DNA of 24,271 bases from O2-02-FULL-42-9 sp038043025 (GTDB lineage: Bacteria > Pseudomonadota > Gammaproteobacteria > UBA12402). How positions within the stretch are numbered: position 1 is the first letter of the stretch; each line of letters opens with the position of its first letter. The translations under genes were made by a program, and so were the position numbers. Below the pieces are notes generated by a model. The model did no database searches, was not told the origin of the DNA, and saw nothing but the letters and a program-made list of their open reading frames with translations. The DNA is taken from positions 1 through 24,271 of the forward strand of contig JBBTCW010000044.1 of assembly GCA_038043025.1 (NCBI GenBank), written 5' to 3'. This document shows positions 16,907 to 24,271 of the stretch, piece by piece.

Positions 16907-18576
16907 TGAAATATATACGTTATGCGCTTTATGCAGCCATTGTTGCCATTAGCTTTATGCTGTTTAATGCTTGGCAAACAGAGCATCCCGCCGTGCCAGT
17001 ACAAACAGCCGCCCAGCAACAAAACGGCGCGGCTCCGATGACAGTAACGCGCAATACTAACCAAGTCGTGCAGTTAACGAATCAAACATTTCAGTCTATT
17101 CCAAAAAATAGAGTCATTGATGTTCAAACCGATGTTTTGGATATGAAAATCGATACGTTAGGCGGCAATATTGTTCAAGCATCATTGCTAAAATATCCCA
17201 GCACATTAAATAGCGACAAACCCTATTTATTATTAAATGATGAGCCAAATAATTTATATGTTGTTCAAGGAGGGCTAACCAAATCAAACACCGTTACCGA
17301 CAACCAACATTTGGCACAATATAATGCGAGTCAGACAAGTTTTGTATTAAAGCCAGGCGACACAAAGCTTGTTGTTACTTTATCAGGCACCCAAGACGGC
17401 ATGTCTATTGAAAAAACCTATATATTTTATCCGAAAAATTACGCCGTTGATGTGACATACGATATTAAAAATAATTCTGGAAAATCATGGACCGGTAACT
17501 ATTACATGCAAATCGTTCATGATGTGGATGTGCAAACCACGCCGGAGGGACTTTTAACGCGTGGCCTGCATTCATTTGATGGCGTAGCCATTTATACGCC
17601 TGAAAATAAATATGAACAATTTAAGGCATCGAAATTACAAGAAGAACCGCTCAACAATAATGCGAGCGGGGGATGGATTGCAACCCCACAGCATTATTTT
17701 TTGAGCGCTTGGGTGCCAGACAAGGAAGGAACGTACCATTTTTATAGCCAAGTGACCGCAGATAACATGTATACGGTCGGCATGATAGGCCATCAAATGA
17801 CGATTGATTCGGGCAAAACCGCGCAATTGACCTCTAAACTTTTTGTTGGACCAAAACTGGCAAAACAATTAGATGCAACTGCGCCATTATTATCGCATAC
17901 CATTGATTATGGTTGGATGTGGTTTATATCGGTTTTGTTATTTCAAGCATTGGCATTTATTAACCGCTTCGTCGGCAATTGGGGCTGGTCAATCGTTATT
18001 ATTACGCTATTGATCAAATTGGTTTTTTATAAGTTGTCTGAAACCAGTTATGTTTCGATGGCGAGAATGCGAACACTCCAGCCGAAAATGCAACAACTCA
18101 AAGAGCGCCATAAAGATGATAAGGAAGGCATGTCAAAAGCGGTGATGGGACTGTATAAAACCGAGAAAGTGAATCCTTTGGGCGGCTGCTTGCCGATTTT
18201 GATCCAGATTCCTGTGTTTTTTGCACTATATTATGTGTTGCTGCAAAGCGTTGAGTTGCGCCAGGCGCCCTTTATTTTTTGGATTAAAGATTTGGCCGTC
18301 AAAGATCCCTATTATATTTTACCCATCTTGATGGGGCTTACGATGTTTGCGCAGCAAAAGCTCAGCCCTGCGCCGCCCGATGCGGCGCAAGCCAAATTAA
18401 TGCTATTTTTACCCGTGTTGATGACGATAATTTTTGTAAACTTCCCAGCAGGGTTGGTGTTGTATTGGTTTACGAATAATTTATTATCGATCATGCAACA
18501 ATGGATGGTGACTTATCGCTGTGAGCATGGCCACTATCCGCGTAAGAAAAAGCGAGAGTGGAAAAAGAAAAAATGA
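16903..18576 (+). CDS. yidC: Membrane protein insertase YidC
   Basis: Oxa1/YidC insertase that integrates proteins into the inner membrane, alone or with SecYEG. It has 557 residues, with a first transmembrane helix at about 4-22, a large periplasmic beta domain to about 340, and the conserved C-terminal core with five helices. Core motifs are YKLSETSYVSMARMRTLQPK, NPLGGCLPILIQIPVFFALY and FPAGLVLYWFTNNLLSIMQQ. The C terminus is strongly basic (KKKREWKKKK). It overlaps yidD and mnmE by 4 nt each, so the cluster is an operon. Confidence 0.98.
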   Translation: MMKYIRYALYAAIVAISFMLFNAWQTEHPAVPVQTAAQQQNGAAPMTVTRNTNQVVQLTNQTFQSIPKNRVIDVQTDVLDMKIDTLGGNIVQASLLKYPSTLNSDKPYLLLNDEPNNLYVVQGGLTKSNTVTDNQHLAQYNASQTSFVLKPGDTKLVVTLSGTQDGMSIEKTYIFYPKNYAVDVTYDIKNNSGKSWTGNYYMQIVHDVDVQTTPEGLLTRGLHSFDGVAIYTPENKYEQFKASKLQEEPLNNNASGGWIATPQHYFLSAWVPDKEGTYHFYSQVTADNMYTVGMIGHQMTIDSGKTAQLTSKLFVGPKLAKQLDATAPLLSHTIDYGWMWFISVLLFQALAFINRFVGNWGWSIVIITLLIKLVFYKLSETSYVSMARMRTLQPKMQQLKERHKDDKEGMSKAVMGLYKTEKVNPLGGCLPILIQIPVFFALYYVLLQSVELRQAPFIFWIKDLAVKDPYYILPILMGLTMFAQQKLSPAPPDAAQAKLMLFLPVLMTIIFVNFPAGLVLYWFTNNLLSIMQQWMVTYRCEHGHYPRKKKREWKKKK

Positions 18577-19913
18577 TGAAGGATACGATTACTGCGATTG
18601 CAACACCGCCCGGTCGAGGCGGTGTTGGCATCATTCGCGTGTCGGGTTCTTCGGCCGAAAACATTTCAAAATCTATTCTAAAAATATTACCTAAATCAAA
18701 AATTGCGCATATTGGTTGTTTTTATGATGGCGACGAGGTCATCGACCAAGGCATCGCGTTATTTTTTAAAAATCCCCATTCATTTACTGGCGAAGATACG
18801 TTGGAATTGCATGCGCACGGCGGGCCAGTTGTTTTAGATCGCTTGCTGCAGGCGGTTGTAAAAAAGGGCGCACGACTTGCAGAGCCCGGGGAATTTTCTA
18901 AACGCGCATTTTTAAATGGTAAGATTGATTTAGCACAAGCCGAAAGCATTGCGGATTTAATTGATGCGTCATCGCAACAAGCCGCAAAGTCGGCGATTCG
19001 ATCATTGCAAGGCGAGTTTTCAAAACGCATTTATGAACTCGTTGAACAAATGACAGAACTACGTAAATATGTCGAAGCGTCGATTGATTTTACCGAAGAA
19101 GAGATTGATTTGTTGGCAGATGGAAAAGTAGCTGAAAAATTAAACGCTATTTTGACACAATTAGCGAGTGTACAAGCCAGCGCCCGACAAGGTGTTTTGT
19201 TGCGCGAAGGCATGACGGTGGTGATTGCCGGAAAACCCAATGTGGGCAAATCTACTTTATTAAATGCATTAAGCGGGCGCGATTCTGCGATTGTGACCGA
19301 TATTCCAGGCACCACGCGAGATGTGTTGCGCGAATATATTCAGCTCGACGGCATGCCATTACATATTATTGACACGGCCGGATTGCGCGAAAGCGAGGAT
19401 GTGATTGAGCAGGAGGGCGTACGCCGTGCGCGAAAAGAGATGGAAAAAGCCGATTGCGTATTGTTTATGGTTGATTCGGATGATGCAATGCCGGATTTTG
19501 GTACGATTATTCGAAATAAAATTGATTTAATCAATGAATCTCCGCGCGTGTCAGTTCGTGGCGCCCTTTCGTCATCCCGCGGCTTGACCGCGGGATCCAG
19601 AAAATTAAATCAAACAATCATTTATATATCCGCCAAAAAACAACTTGGTATCGATTTATTAGAAAAACACCTAAAAGAAATCATGGGTTTTAATGCCGTA
19701 AGTGAAAGCGCTTTCATCGCCCGCCGCCGACATTTGGAGGCGCTTGAAAAAGCGCATCAATATTTAATAGCTGCGCAGGATGATTTCGAATCGATAGAAT
19801 TGTTAGCGGAGAATTTACATTTAGCTCAAAATGCCCTATCCGAAATCACCGGCGAATTTAGTTCAGATGATTTGTTGGGTTTAATTTTTTCGAGTTTTTG
19901 CGTGGGGAAGTAA
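18573..19913 (+). CDS. mnmE: tRNA modification GTPase MnmE
   Basis: With MnmG, MnmE installs the (carboxymethyl)aminomethyl group on wobble U34 of tRNAs reading split codon boxes. ATG at 18573 overlaps the yidC stop by 4 nt; a GTG at 18558 would add five residues and is less likely. The N-terminal folate-binding domain begins TITAIATPPGRGGVGIIRVS. The G domain has GKPNVGKS (about 220-227), PGTTRDV, DTAG and NKID. The C terminus ends FCVGK, the essential C-x-G-K motif. Between NKID and the SAK motif a stretch of roughly 15 residues (RGALSSSRGLTAGSR) is absent from E. coli MnmE. It is encoded by a palindromic element at 19574-19596. The frame and all motifs remain intact. Confidence 0.97.
   Translation: MMKDTITAIATPPGRGGVGIIRVSGSSAENISKSILKILPKSKIAHIGCFYDGDEVIDQGIALFFKNPHSFTGEDTLELHAHGGPVVLDRLLQAVVKKGARLAEPGEFSKRAFLNGKIDLAQAESIADLIDASSQQAAKSAIRSLQGEFSKRIYELVEQMTELRKYVEASIDFTEEEIDLLADGKVAEKLNAILTQLASVQASARQGVLLREGMTVVIAGKPNVGKSTLLNALSGRDSAIVTDIPGTTRDVLREYIQLDGMPLHIIDTAGLRESEDVIEQEGVRRARKEMEKADCVLFMVDSDDAMPDFGTIIRNKIDLINESPRVSVRGALSSSRGLTAGSRKLNQTIIYISAKKQLGIDLLEKHLKEIMGFNAVSESAFIARRRHLEALEKAHQYLIAAQDDFESIELLAENLHLAQNALSEITGEFSSDDLLGLIFSSFCVGK
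19574..19596 (+). repeat. REP-like palindrome inserted in frame within mnmE
   Basis: ATCCCGCGG (19574-19582) and CCGCGGGAT (19588-19596) form a perfect 9-bp stem with a 5-nt loop, flanked by GTC and CCAG. This resembles widespread proteobacterial palindromes of the GTCATCCCGCG...CGCGGGATCCAG type, which in Rickettsia and Wolbachia also insert within genes. It encodes SSRGLTAG in the G4-G5 loop of the G domain. Confidence 0.7.
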
Positions 19914-19981
19914 AAACTACCTTGCAGCTCTACCTTGCAGCTCAGAGCTGCGGAGAGAGGGGGTGATGAAACGCCCACTAT

Positions 19982-20008
19982 GACTGTATTTCCCCGGCTC
20001 AGAGCTGC
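19982..20008 (+). repeat. 27-nt dispersed boundary repeat, copy 3
   Basis: GACTGTATTTCCCC followed by GGCTCAGAGCTGC, differing from copy 1 at two positions. Confidence 0.75.
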
Positions 20009-20035
20009 GTGGATTAAAATTTTGTAAGCATTTTC

Positions 20036-20055
20036 CTTGACAAGTGCTTGTCAAG
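20036..20055. promoter_or_regulatory. 20-bp inverted repeat upstream of mnmG
   Basis: CTTGACAAG and CTTGTCAAG form perfect 9-bp arms around TG. The geometry suits a dimeric repressor site or a small hairpin. It lies 90 bp before mnmG; no regulator can be named. Confidence 0.4.
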
Positions 20056-20092
20056 TGCTCTGAGCTGTGAGACGACGCAGAATCCTTGCTGT

Positions 20093-20119
20093 GACTGGAT
20101 TTGCCCAGCTCAGAGCTGC
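20093..20119 (+). repeat. 27-nt dispersed boundary repeat, copy 4
   Basis: GACTGGATTTGCCC followed by AGCTCAGAGCTGC, 26 bp before the mnmG start codon. Confidence 0.75.
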
Positions 20120-20144
20120 GGAGAAATTTTTTTGAGGTTTTTTT

Positions 20145-21989
20145 ATGTATGACGTGATCATCATCGGGGGCGGGCATGCGGGGGTGGAAGCCGCTCTGGC
20201 GGCTGCGCGCGTGGGCGCAAACACCCTGCTCATCACGCATCGAAAAGATCGATTAGGTGAAATGTCCTGTAATCCCTCGATCGGCGGTATCGGCAAAAGT
20301 CATCTCGTCAAAGAAATCGATGCGTTAGGCGGTGCCATGGCGCATGCGGCGAATTTGGCCGGCATTCAGTTTCGCGTGTTAAATGCGAGTAAAGGTTTCG
20401 CCGTTCGCGCGACGCGCGCGCAAACAGATCGTGAGCTTTATAAAAAAGCGATTCAAGCGATTTTATCTTCACAGAAAAGTTTAAATATTTTAGAAGATGC
20501 CGTCGATGAATTAATTCTTGAAAACGATTTTGTGAAAGGCATTGTAACGGCGTCGGGCGAAAAGATTTTAAGTACAACAGTTGTTTTATCTGCCGGTACT
20601 TTTTTAAATGGAAAAATTTATATTGGAAAAGAAACACAACCCGGCGGTCGCATCGGTGATCGCCCTTCCATAAAATTAGCAGAATTTTTGCGCACACTTC
20701 CCTTTCGCGTTTCGCGATTAAAAACTGGCACGCCGCCGCGCATTGCAAAAAACAGTATTGATTACAGTAAATTAAAAGTCCAGCAAGGTGATCGCCCTCT
20801 TCCTGTTTTTTCATTTCTGGGTCATGCCGATGAGCATCCCGAACAAATTTGTTGCCACATCGCACATACGACGGAAAAAACACATGAAATTATACGAAAT
20901 AATTTAGATAAGTCAGCGATGTATGGCGGTATGATTAAAAGCGTGGGTCCCCGTTACTGTCCTTCTATCGAAGATAAAATTGTGCGTTTTGCCGATCGAA
21001 CGTCGCATCAAGTTTTTGTGGAACCCGAGGGGTTAACGAGCGATGTCATTTATCCGAACGGCATTTCAACAAGCTTACCTGAAGATGTGCAAATAGAATT
21101 TGTGCGCAGCATGCCGGGGTTTGAAAACGCAAAAATTATGCGTGCGGGTTACGCGATTGAATATGATTTTTTTGATCCGCGGGATTTGAGGTTATCGCTC
21201 GAGTCAAAAGTGATAAATAACCTATTTTTCGCAGGCCAAATCAATGGCACAACAGGTTATGAAGAAGCTGCGGCACAAGGCTTAATCGCTGGATTAAATG
21301 CGGCGCGCAAAGCACAAGATCGCCCTGCTTGGACGCCGGGTCGTGAAGAAGCGTATATGGGCGTGATGATGGATGATTTAATTACAAAAGGCACAAAAGA
21401 ACCGTATCGCATGTTCACGAGTCGCGCCGAATATCGATTGATGTTGCGTGAAGACAATGCAGATTTACGATTAACCGAAAAAGGTTATGCATTAGGTTTG
21501 GTCGATGATCAACGTTGGAAAGTTTTTACAGAAAAGCGCGAACAAATTGAGACAGAACAAAAGCGTTTGAAAACAACTTGGGTTCAACCCGAGAGCAAAA
21601 CTGCTCAAGCAATTCATCAGCAATTTGGCCAAGTACTTTCGCATGAATATTCGTTGATGGATTTACTCACGCGCCATGAAATTACTTATGAGATATTAAA
21701 ACAAATCACGGGGACAGGCATCGATCATGCACAGGCGATAGAGCAAATTAAAATTCAGGCAAAATATGCGGGCTATATTAAGCGGCAGCAATCGGAAATC
21801 GAATGCCAACTGAGGCATGAGCATTTAAAAATTCCCGCCGATTTTGATTATAATCAAATTAAAAGCTTATCGCATGAAACCAGGCAGAAGTTAAGCGAAG
21901 CAAAACCCGAAACATTAGGCGTTGCGTCACGCATCCCCGGTATCACACCAGCGGCGATTTCAGTATTATTAATTTATTTGAAAAAATAA
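20145..21989 (+). CDS. mnmG: tRNA uridine-5-carboxymethylaminomethyl modification enzyme MnmG
   Basis: FAD-dependent partner of MnmE (also called GidA) in wobble-uridine modification. It has 614 residues; E. coli has 629. The FAD-binding fold opens with YDVIIIGGGHAGVEAALAAA. The family signature follows: MSCNPSIGGIGKSHLVKEID. Further motifs are GGRIGDRPS, LKTGTPPRI, GPRYCPSIEDK and the late GTTGYEEAAAQGL. The C-terminal MnmE-binding helices end RIPGITPAAISVLLIYLKK. It is separated from mnmE by 231 bp of repeats, so expression may be less tightly linked than in genomes where the two abut. An IS remnant begins about 10 bp past the stop. Confidence 0.97.
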   Translation: MYDVIIIGGGHAGVEAALAAARVGANTLLITHRKDRLGEMSCNPSIGGIGKSHLVKEIDALGGAMAHAANLAGIQFRVLNASKGFAVRATRAQTDRELYKKAIQAILSSQKSLNILEDAVDELILENDFVKGIVTASGEKILSTTVVLSAGTFLNGKIYIGKETQPGGRIGDRPSIKLAEFLRTLPFRVSRLKTGTPPRIAKNSIDYSKLKVQQGDRPLPVFSFLGHADEHPEQICCHIAHTTEKTHEIIRNNLDKSAMYGGMIKSVGPRYCPSIEDKIVRFADRTSHQVFVEPEGLTSDVIYPNGISTSLPEDVQIEFVRSMPGFENAKIMRAGYAIEYDFFDPRDLRLSLESKVINNLFFAGQINGTTGYEEAAAQGLIAGLNAARKAQDRPAWTPGREEAYMGVMMDDLITKGTKEPYRMFTSRAEYRLMLREDNADLRLTEKGYALGLVDDQRWKVFTEKREQIETEQKRLKTTWVQPESKTAQAIHQQFGQVLSHEYSLMDLLTRHEITYEILKQITGTGIDHAQAIEQIKIQAKYAGYIKRQQSEIECQLRHEHLKIPADFDYNQIKSLSHETRQKLSEAKPETLGVASRIPGITPAAISVLLIYLKK

Positions 21990-21999
21990 TGTCATATGA

Positions 22000-22330
22000 C
22001 AAACGATAATCAAGGTGGCATCCACAAAACTAATGCCCGTTGTTGCGACCTTGCGTGTTTGCAAATAAGCATACAACGGAATCAGTACAGGTGGGATGAG
22101 CGCAACGAATCGAGTATAGCTTAATAATTGAGGAAAAGCGGACTTTAATGCCACACCAATATAGTTGAGATAATACGCTTTATAATCCCGAAAATGAGAT
22201 TTGAGCTGAGACCGACCCAGCCCCTTAGTCTCCCTTGTGGGTTGCAATTTCTTGCCGTGAGAAAACATTCAAATTGCACCACAGTGGGACATGTTGGTTA
22301 AGTAAAATTCACCTTATCCGGAATTCGCGT
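22000..22330 (-). mobile_element. Truncated IS982-family insertion sequence
   Basis: On the minus strand the frame from 22268 includes LKSHFRDYKAYYLNYIGVAL, FPQLLSYTRFVAL and GISFVDATLIIVCH, diagnostic of IS982-family transposases (SYxRFVxLxPxVLxPL...GISFVDxTPxxVCHN). The part before LKSHFRD is not transposase-like, so there is an internal deletion. Everything after VCH is lost where the element meets the mnmG stop region, near a TGTCATATGACA palindrome. Its outer terminal repeat survives at 22312-22330 (minus strand ACGCGAATTCCGGATAAGG). The family's second and third catalytic residues lie in the missing part, so it is inactive. Confidence 0.85.
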
Positions 22331-22346
22331 TATATGTTGTCTAGAA

Positions 22347-22740
22347 ACGCGAGTTCCGGATAAGCGTTTGGCTGCAAACGCGCCATTGTTTGGCCATATT
22401 TCGTTATTTATCGCAAAATAAGCTCAATGTAGAATGACTACATCTTCGCTTATTTTGCGATAAATGCCTAATCTGGCCAAATCTGGCGCATTTTCGCCCG
22501 AAACCTAAGGGTCTGTTACAGAATAAGTGGTACAGTTAGCGCCCAGCTGATAGGCAGATTTGGACGTTCTGATTGAGAAAAAAAACGCACATAGCAGGGA
22601 CTATGTAAGTTATTTTTCGATTGAAGAACGTCCAAAGATGCCTGTCAGATGGGATGCTAAATGTATCACTTATTCTGTGACAGACCCTAAGCATTATATT
22701 AAACATTTCAGTTCTGACAAAGCTTATCCGGAACTCGCGT
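22347..22740. mobile_element. 212-bp palindromic MITE, copy 2, interrupted
   Basis: Same 19-bp terminal inverted repeats and interior as 8502-8713, flanked by an exact 5-bp target duplication TAGAA (22342-22346 and 22741-22745). Subtracting the nested 179-bp element plus its 3-bp duplication leaves exactly 212 bp. It differs from copy 1 at only a few positions (for example GTTTGGCTGCAAACG against ATTTTGCTGCAAATG), indicating fairly recent spread. Confidence 0.92.
22509..22687. mobile_element. 179-bp palindromic MITE nested in the 212-bp MITE
   Basis: Terminal inverted repeats GGGTCTGTTACAGAATAAGT and GGGTCTGTCACAGAATAAGT, with match continuing about six bases further, flanked by TAA on both sides (22506-22508, 22688-22690). 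Inner arms CTGATAGGCA..TTTGGACGTTCT also recur inverted, and ACATAG/CTATGT mark the centre. The uninterrupted site is preserved at 8661-8664. GGG ends with a 3-bp TNA duplication resemble some IS5-group elements (inference). No coding capacity. Confidence 0.88.
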
Positions 22741-22753
22741 TAGAACGAGAGAG

Positions 22754-22772
22754 AAATTAGATTTTCTAATTT
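22754..22772. terminator. Weak AT-rich hairpin after the aminotransferase
   Basis: AAATTAGA pairs with TCTAATTT across a 3-nt loop, about 100 bp past the wecE stop. The stem is A/T-rich, and short T stretches follow only on the plus strand, so termination of wecE is uncertain. Confidence 0.25.
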
Positions 22773-22868
22773 TTAATGAATTTATTTTTTAGATCGACAA
22801 TCTTAGAGATAGGTGGTAAAACGTTTAAGCAAATAGTGATGCTGTTTTTTGTCAATAATTAAGATACA

Positions 22869-24050
22869 TCAACATATCGTAGCAGAAGAAGTTTCAAGCG
22901 AAGTAGGAAAGGTCGATTGCTGGCTAAAGAAATCATATATAGCCTTTATCACGATGTTTTGATGTTTTTCTAATCCAACCCACAAGGGCAATCGCACCAA
23001 GCAATCGCTCGCTTTCTCTGTATGAGTCATGCTTCCTGAGATTTTTGCGTATTTCTTGCCGGCGTGTGATTGATGCAATGCCGTATAATGAAATACAGTA
23101 TTGATCTCGCATTTTTTTAAATAAGCTATGAAATTATCGCGTTGTTCTAAATTGCTGAGCAATAAATAATAAATGTGCGCGTTATGCTTGCAATCATTTG
23201 GGATAATTGGTCGTCTCAAAACTCCTTTATTTTCTAATTCGGCAAATGCACCATGATATTTATTCCAGATTGATAAACGGCGCTGTGTAATGTCGGCGGC
23301 TTTGTTGAGCTGCGTTGATAATAATGCTGCTGTTATTTCGCTGGGTAGGAAAGAGGATCCAATATCGACCCAAGTATATTTATCAATTTCGCCTTTAAAA
23401 AATTTTTTACGGTTGGTGCCTTTTTCTAGCAAGATTTCGGCGCGCTCTATGAATTCAGGGTTATTGATTAGCAATGCCCCTCCCTCTCCGCAGATAATAT
23501 TTTTTGTTTCATGGAAACTTAAGGTGGAAAAATCGCCAAAACTTCCCAATGGCTTATTTTTGTAGGAGGCCATAATGCCCTGCGCATTATCTTCAATGAC
23601 ATAGAGATTATGTTTGTGCGCAACTTGAAGGATTTTATCCATTTCGCAGCCAACGCCGGCATAATGCATGGGAACAATCGCCGTTGTTTTTGGGGTGATG
23701 GCTGCTTCAATTTTTGTTTCATCAATATTTAGCGTGTCTTCTCGTATATCGACAAAAACAGGCGTGCCACCGCGCAACACAAAGGCATTTGCTGTTGAAA
23801 CAAAAGTAAACGAAGGCATGATGATTTCATCATTAGGTTGCGTGTCAATTAACAAAGCGGCGAGTTCTAATGCTGCTGTACAGGAATGAGTGAGTAATGC
23901 TTTTTGCGCATTAATGTGATTTTCGAGCCAATGTTGACATTGTTTGGTAAGCTTTCCATTCCCAGCGAGCGATGCATTTGTTAATGCATTTTTTGCTTGA
24001 TCAACATCATCGTCTGTTATATAAGCTTTATTAAAGGGTATGTTAGACAT
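22869..24050 (-). CDS. wecE: dTDP-4-amino-4,6-dideoxygalactose transaminase (WecE/RffA type)
   Basis: PLP-dependent DegT/DnrJ/EryC1 aminotransferase that converts dTDP-4-keto-6-deoxyglucose to dTDP-Fuc4N, a precursor for surface polysaccharide. The match to E. coli WecE is close along most of the length: LLTHSCTAALELAALL, IMPSFTFVSTANAFVLRGG, NIDETKIEAAITPKT, VPMHYAGVGCEMD and EKGTNRKKFFKGEIDKYTW. PLP lysine is K183 in SFHETKN; D154 and Q157 (EDNAQG) should hold the cofactor ring. It is 393 residues against about 376, with extra residues at the C terminus (SLETSSATIC), and one residue is missing just after HETKN. A stand-alone gene here; the rest of a sugar pathway is not visible. A strong promoter lies directly at the start codon. 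Confidence 0.93.
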   Translation of the reverse strand: MSNIPFNKAYITDDDVDQAKNALTNASLAGNGKLTKQCQHWLENHINAQKALLTHSCTAALELAALLIDTQPNDEIIMPSFTFVSTANAFVLRGGTPVFVDIREDTLNIDETKIEAAITPKTTAIVPMHYAGVGCEMDKILQVAHKHNLYVIEDNAQGIMASYKNKPLGSFGDFSTLSFHETKNIICGEGGALLINNPEFIERAEILLEKGTNRKKFFKGEIDKYTWVDIGSSFLPSEITAALLSTQLNKAADITQRRLSIWNKYHGAFAELENKGVLRRPIIPNDCKHNAHIYYLLLSNLEQRDNFIAYLKKCEINTVFHYTALHQSHAGKKYAKISGSMTHTEKASDCLVRLPLWVGLEKHQNIVIKAIYDFFSQQSTFPTSLETSSATIC

Positions 24051-24057
24051 AGAAAAG

Positions 24058-24086
24058 CTTATAGCTTAGTGAGTTACTGATGTCAA
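24058..24086 (-). promoter_or_regulatory. wecE promoter giving a probable leaderless transcript
   Basis: Minus strand TTGACA (24086-24081), 17-bp spacer and TATAAG (24063-24058): 11 of 12 consensus positions. Only 7 nt separate the -10 box from the ATG at 24050, so transcription should begin at or next to the A of the start codon, leaving no room for a ribosome-binding site. Confidence 0.7.
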
Positions 24087-24107
24087 TTGCGTTACAGGCG
24101 AGAAGGT

Positions 24108-24138
24108 AAAAAACATCGGTGCTCGAAAGGACACCGAT
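24108..24138 (-). terminator. Rho-independent terminator of a gene upstream of wecE
   Basis: On the minus strand ATCGGTG and CACCGAT form a 7-bp stem with a 10-nt loop, followed by GTTTTTT. It should end transcription coming from beyond the window edge, insulating the wecE promoter just downstream. Confidence 0.75.
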
Positions 24139-24271
24139 ACCAATATATATATATTATAAGAATGAAAATGATGAGTATAGTTTAAACCAATCGTCGAATG
24201 GGCTGTAAAAATCAGAGGGACTGTAAATAATTTTGTGTAAATGGCTTCATCAGTCGGTTTAAAATGGCCAT
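24139..24271 (-). other. Right-edge sequence upstream of the terminator
   Basis: The terminator implies a minus-strand gene ending here. Two short minus-strand frames are open from the edge: one stops at about 24212 (ending KPFTQNYLQSL), another stays open through the terminator. I cannot tell which, if either, is coding. Confidence 0.3.

Larger units (their letters stand above)
19914..20144. other. Repeat-rich spacer between mnmE and mnmG
   Basis: Holds two full copies of the 27-nt repeat, a half copy (GCAGCTCAGAGCTGC, 19937-19951), a reverse half copy (GCTCTGAGCTG, near 20057-20067) and a 20-bp inverted repeat. No promoter or gene is convincing. GAGG lies 7 nt before the mnmG ATG, between two runs of T. 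Confidence 0.7.
21990..22868. other. Gene-free stretch between mnmG and the aminotransferase
   Basis: Filled by the IS982 remnant (22000-22330), the second 212-bp MITE copy (22347-22740) with a nested 179-bp MITE, and about 120 bp of AT-rich DNA with one terminator-like hairpin. The plus-strand frame 22560-22760 spans MITE sequence only and is not a gene. Confidence 0.8.

Noticed and set aside
20308..20883. Minus-strand 191-codon frame inside mnmG
   Set aside because: Shadow of the strongly conserved mnmG frame; no recognisable domain.
22560..22760. Plus-strand 66-codon open frame
   Set aside because: It lies wholly within the nested 179-bp MITE and the right arm of the 212-bp MITE; both are palindromic and non-coding.

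Overview
The window is the chromosomal replication-origin region of a gammaproteobacterium. Two conserved blocks point there: dnaA-dnaN-recF with gyrB on the minus strand, and rpmH-rnpA-yidD-yidC-mnmE-mnmG on the plus strand. An 805-residue GyrB, an 82-residue YidD and a Pseudomonas-type parS palindrome agree with this. The moderately AT-rich sequence, ankyrin and alpha-helical repeat proteins, decaying IS/MITE copies and toxin-antitoxin genes suggest a host-associated lineage, perhaps Legionellales (Coxiella/Rickettsiella-like). That placement is inference; no 16S rRNA gene is present.

Layout. 1-1055: 5' part of an ankyrin/coiled-coil protein running off the left edge. 1056-1454: inverted-repeat-rich spacer. 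1455-8458: gyrB, an orphan HepT/HI0074-like gene (plus strand), recF, dnaN and dnaA, with three identical parS palindromes between the gyrB promoter and the middle of recF. 8459-9038: oriC-like spacer with DnaA boxes and AT-rich tracts, invaded by a 212-bp palindromic MITE directly upstream of dnaA. 9039-9690: vapBC-type toxin-antitoxin pair. 9878-15831: two large paralogous genes of unknown function, mosaics of shared modules, with the remnant of a third paralog between them. 16158-21989: rpmH-rnpA-yidD-yidC-mnmE-mnmG. 21990-22868: IS982-family remnant and a second copy of the 212-bp MITE, itself split by a different 179-bp MITE. 22869-24050: a WecE-like sugar aminotransferase with a near-consensus promoter that would give a leaderless mRNA.

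How it fits together. DnaA, the beta clamp, RecF and gyrase start and maintain replication at the adjacent origin, and parS marks it for ParB-dependent segregation. The rpmH block supplies ribosomal protein L34, the RNase P protein, membrane insertion factors and the MnmE-MnmG pair that modifies wobble uridine in tRNA. The dnaA-rpmH interval, usually short and holding oriC, here carries over 6 kb of accessory DNA.

Most worth following up: the tandem mosaic gene family; the 212-bp MITE with 5-bp target duplications and termini matching the local IS982 remnant, which appears to bring a promoter to dnaA; the nested MITE; a 27-nt dispersed repeat at gene boundaries; and an in-frame palindromic element inside the G domain of mnmE.
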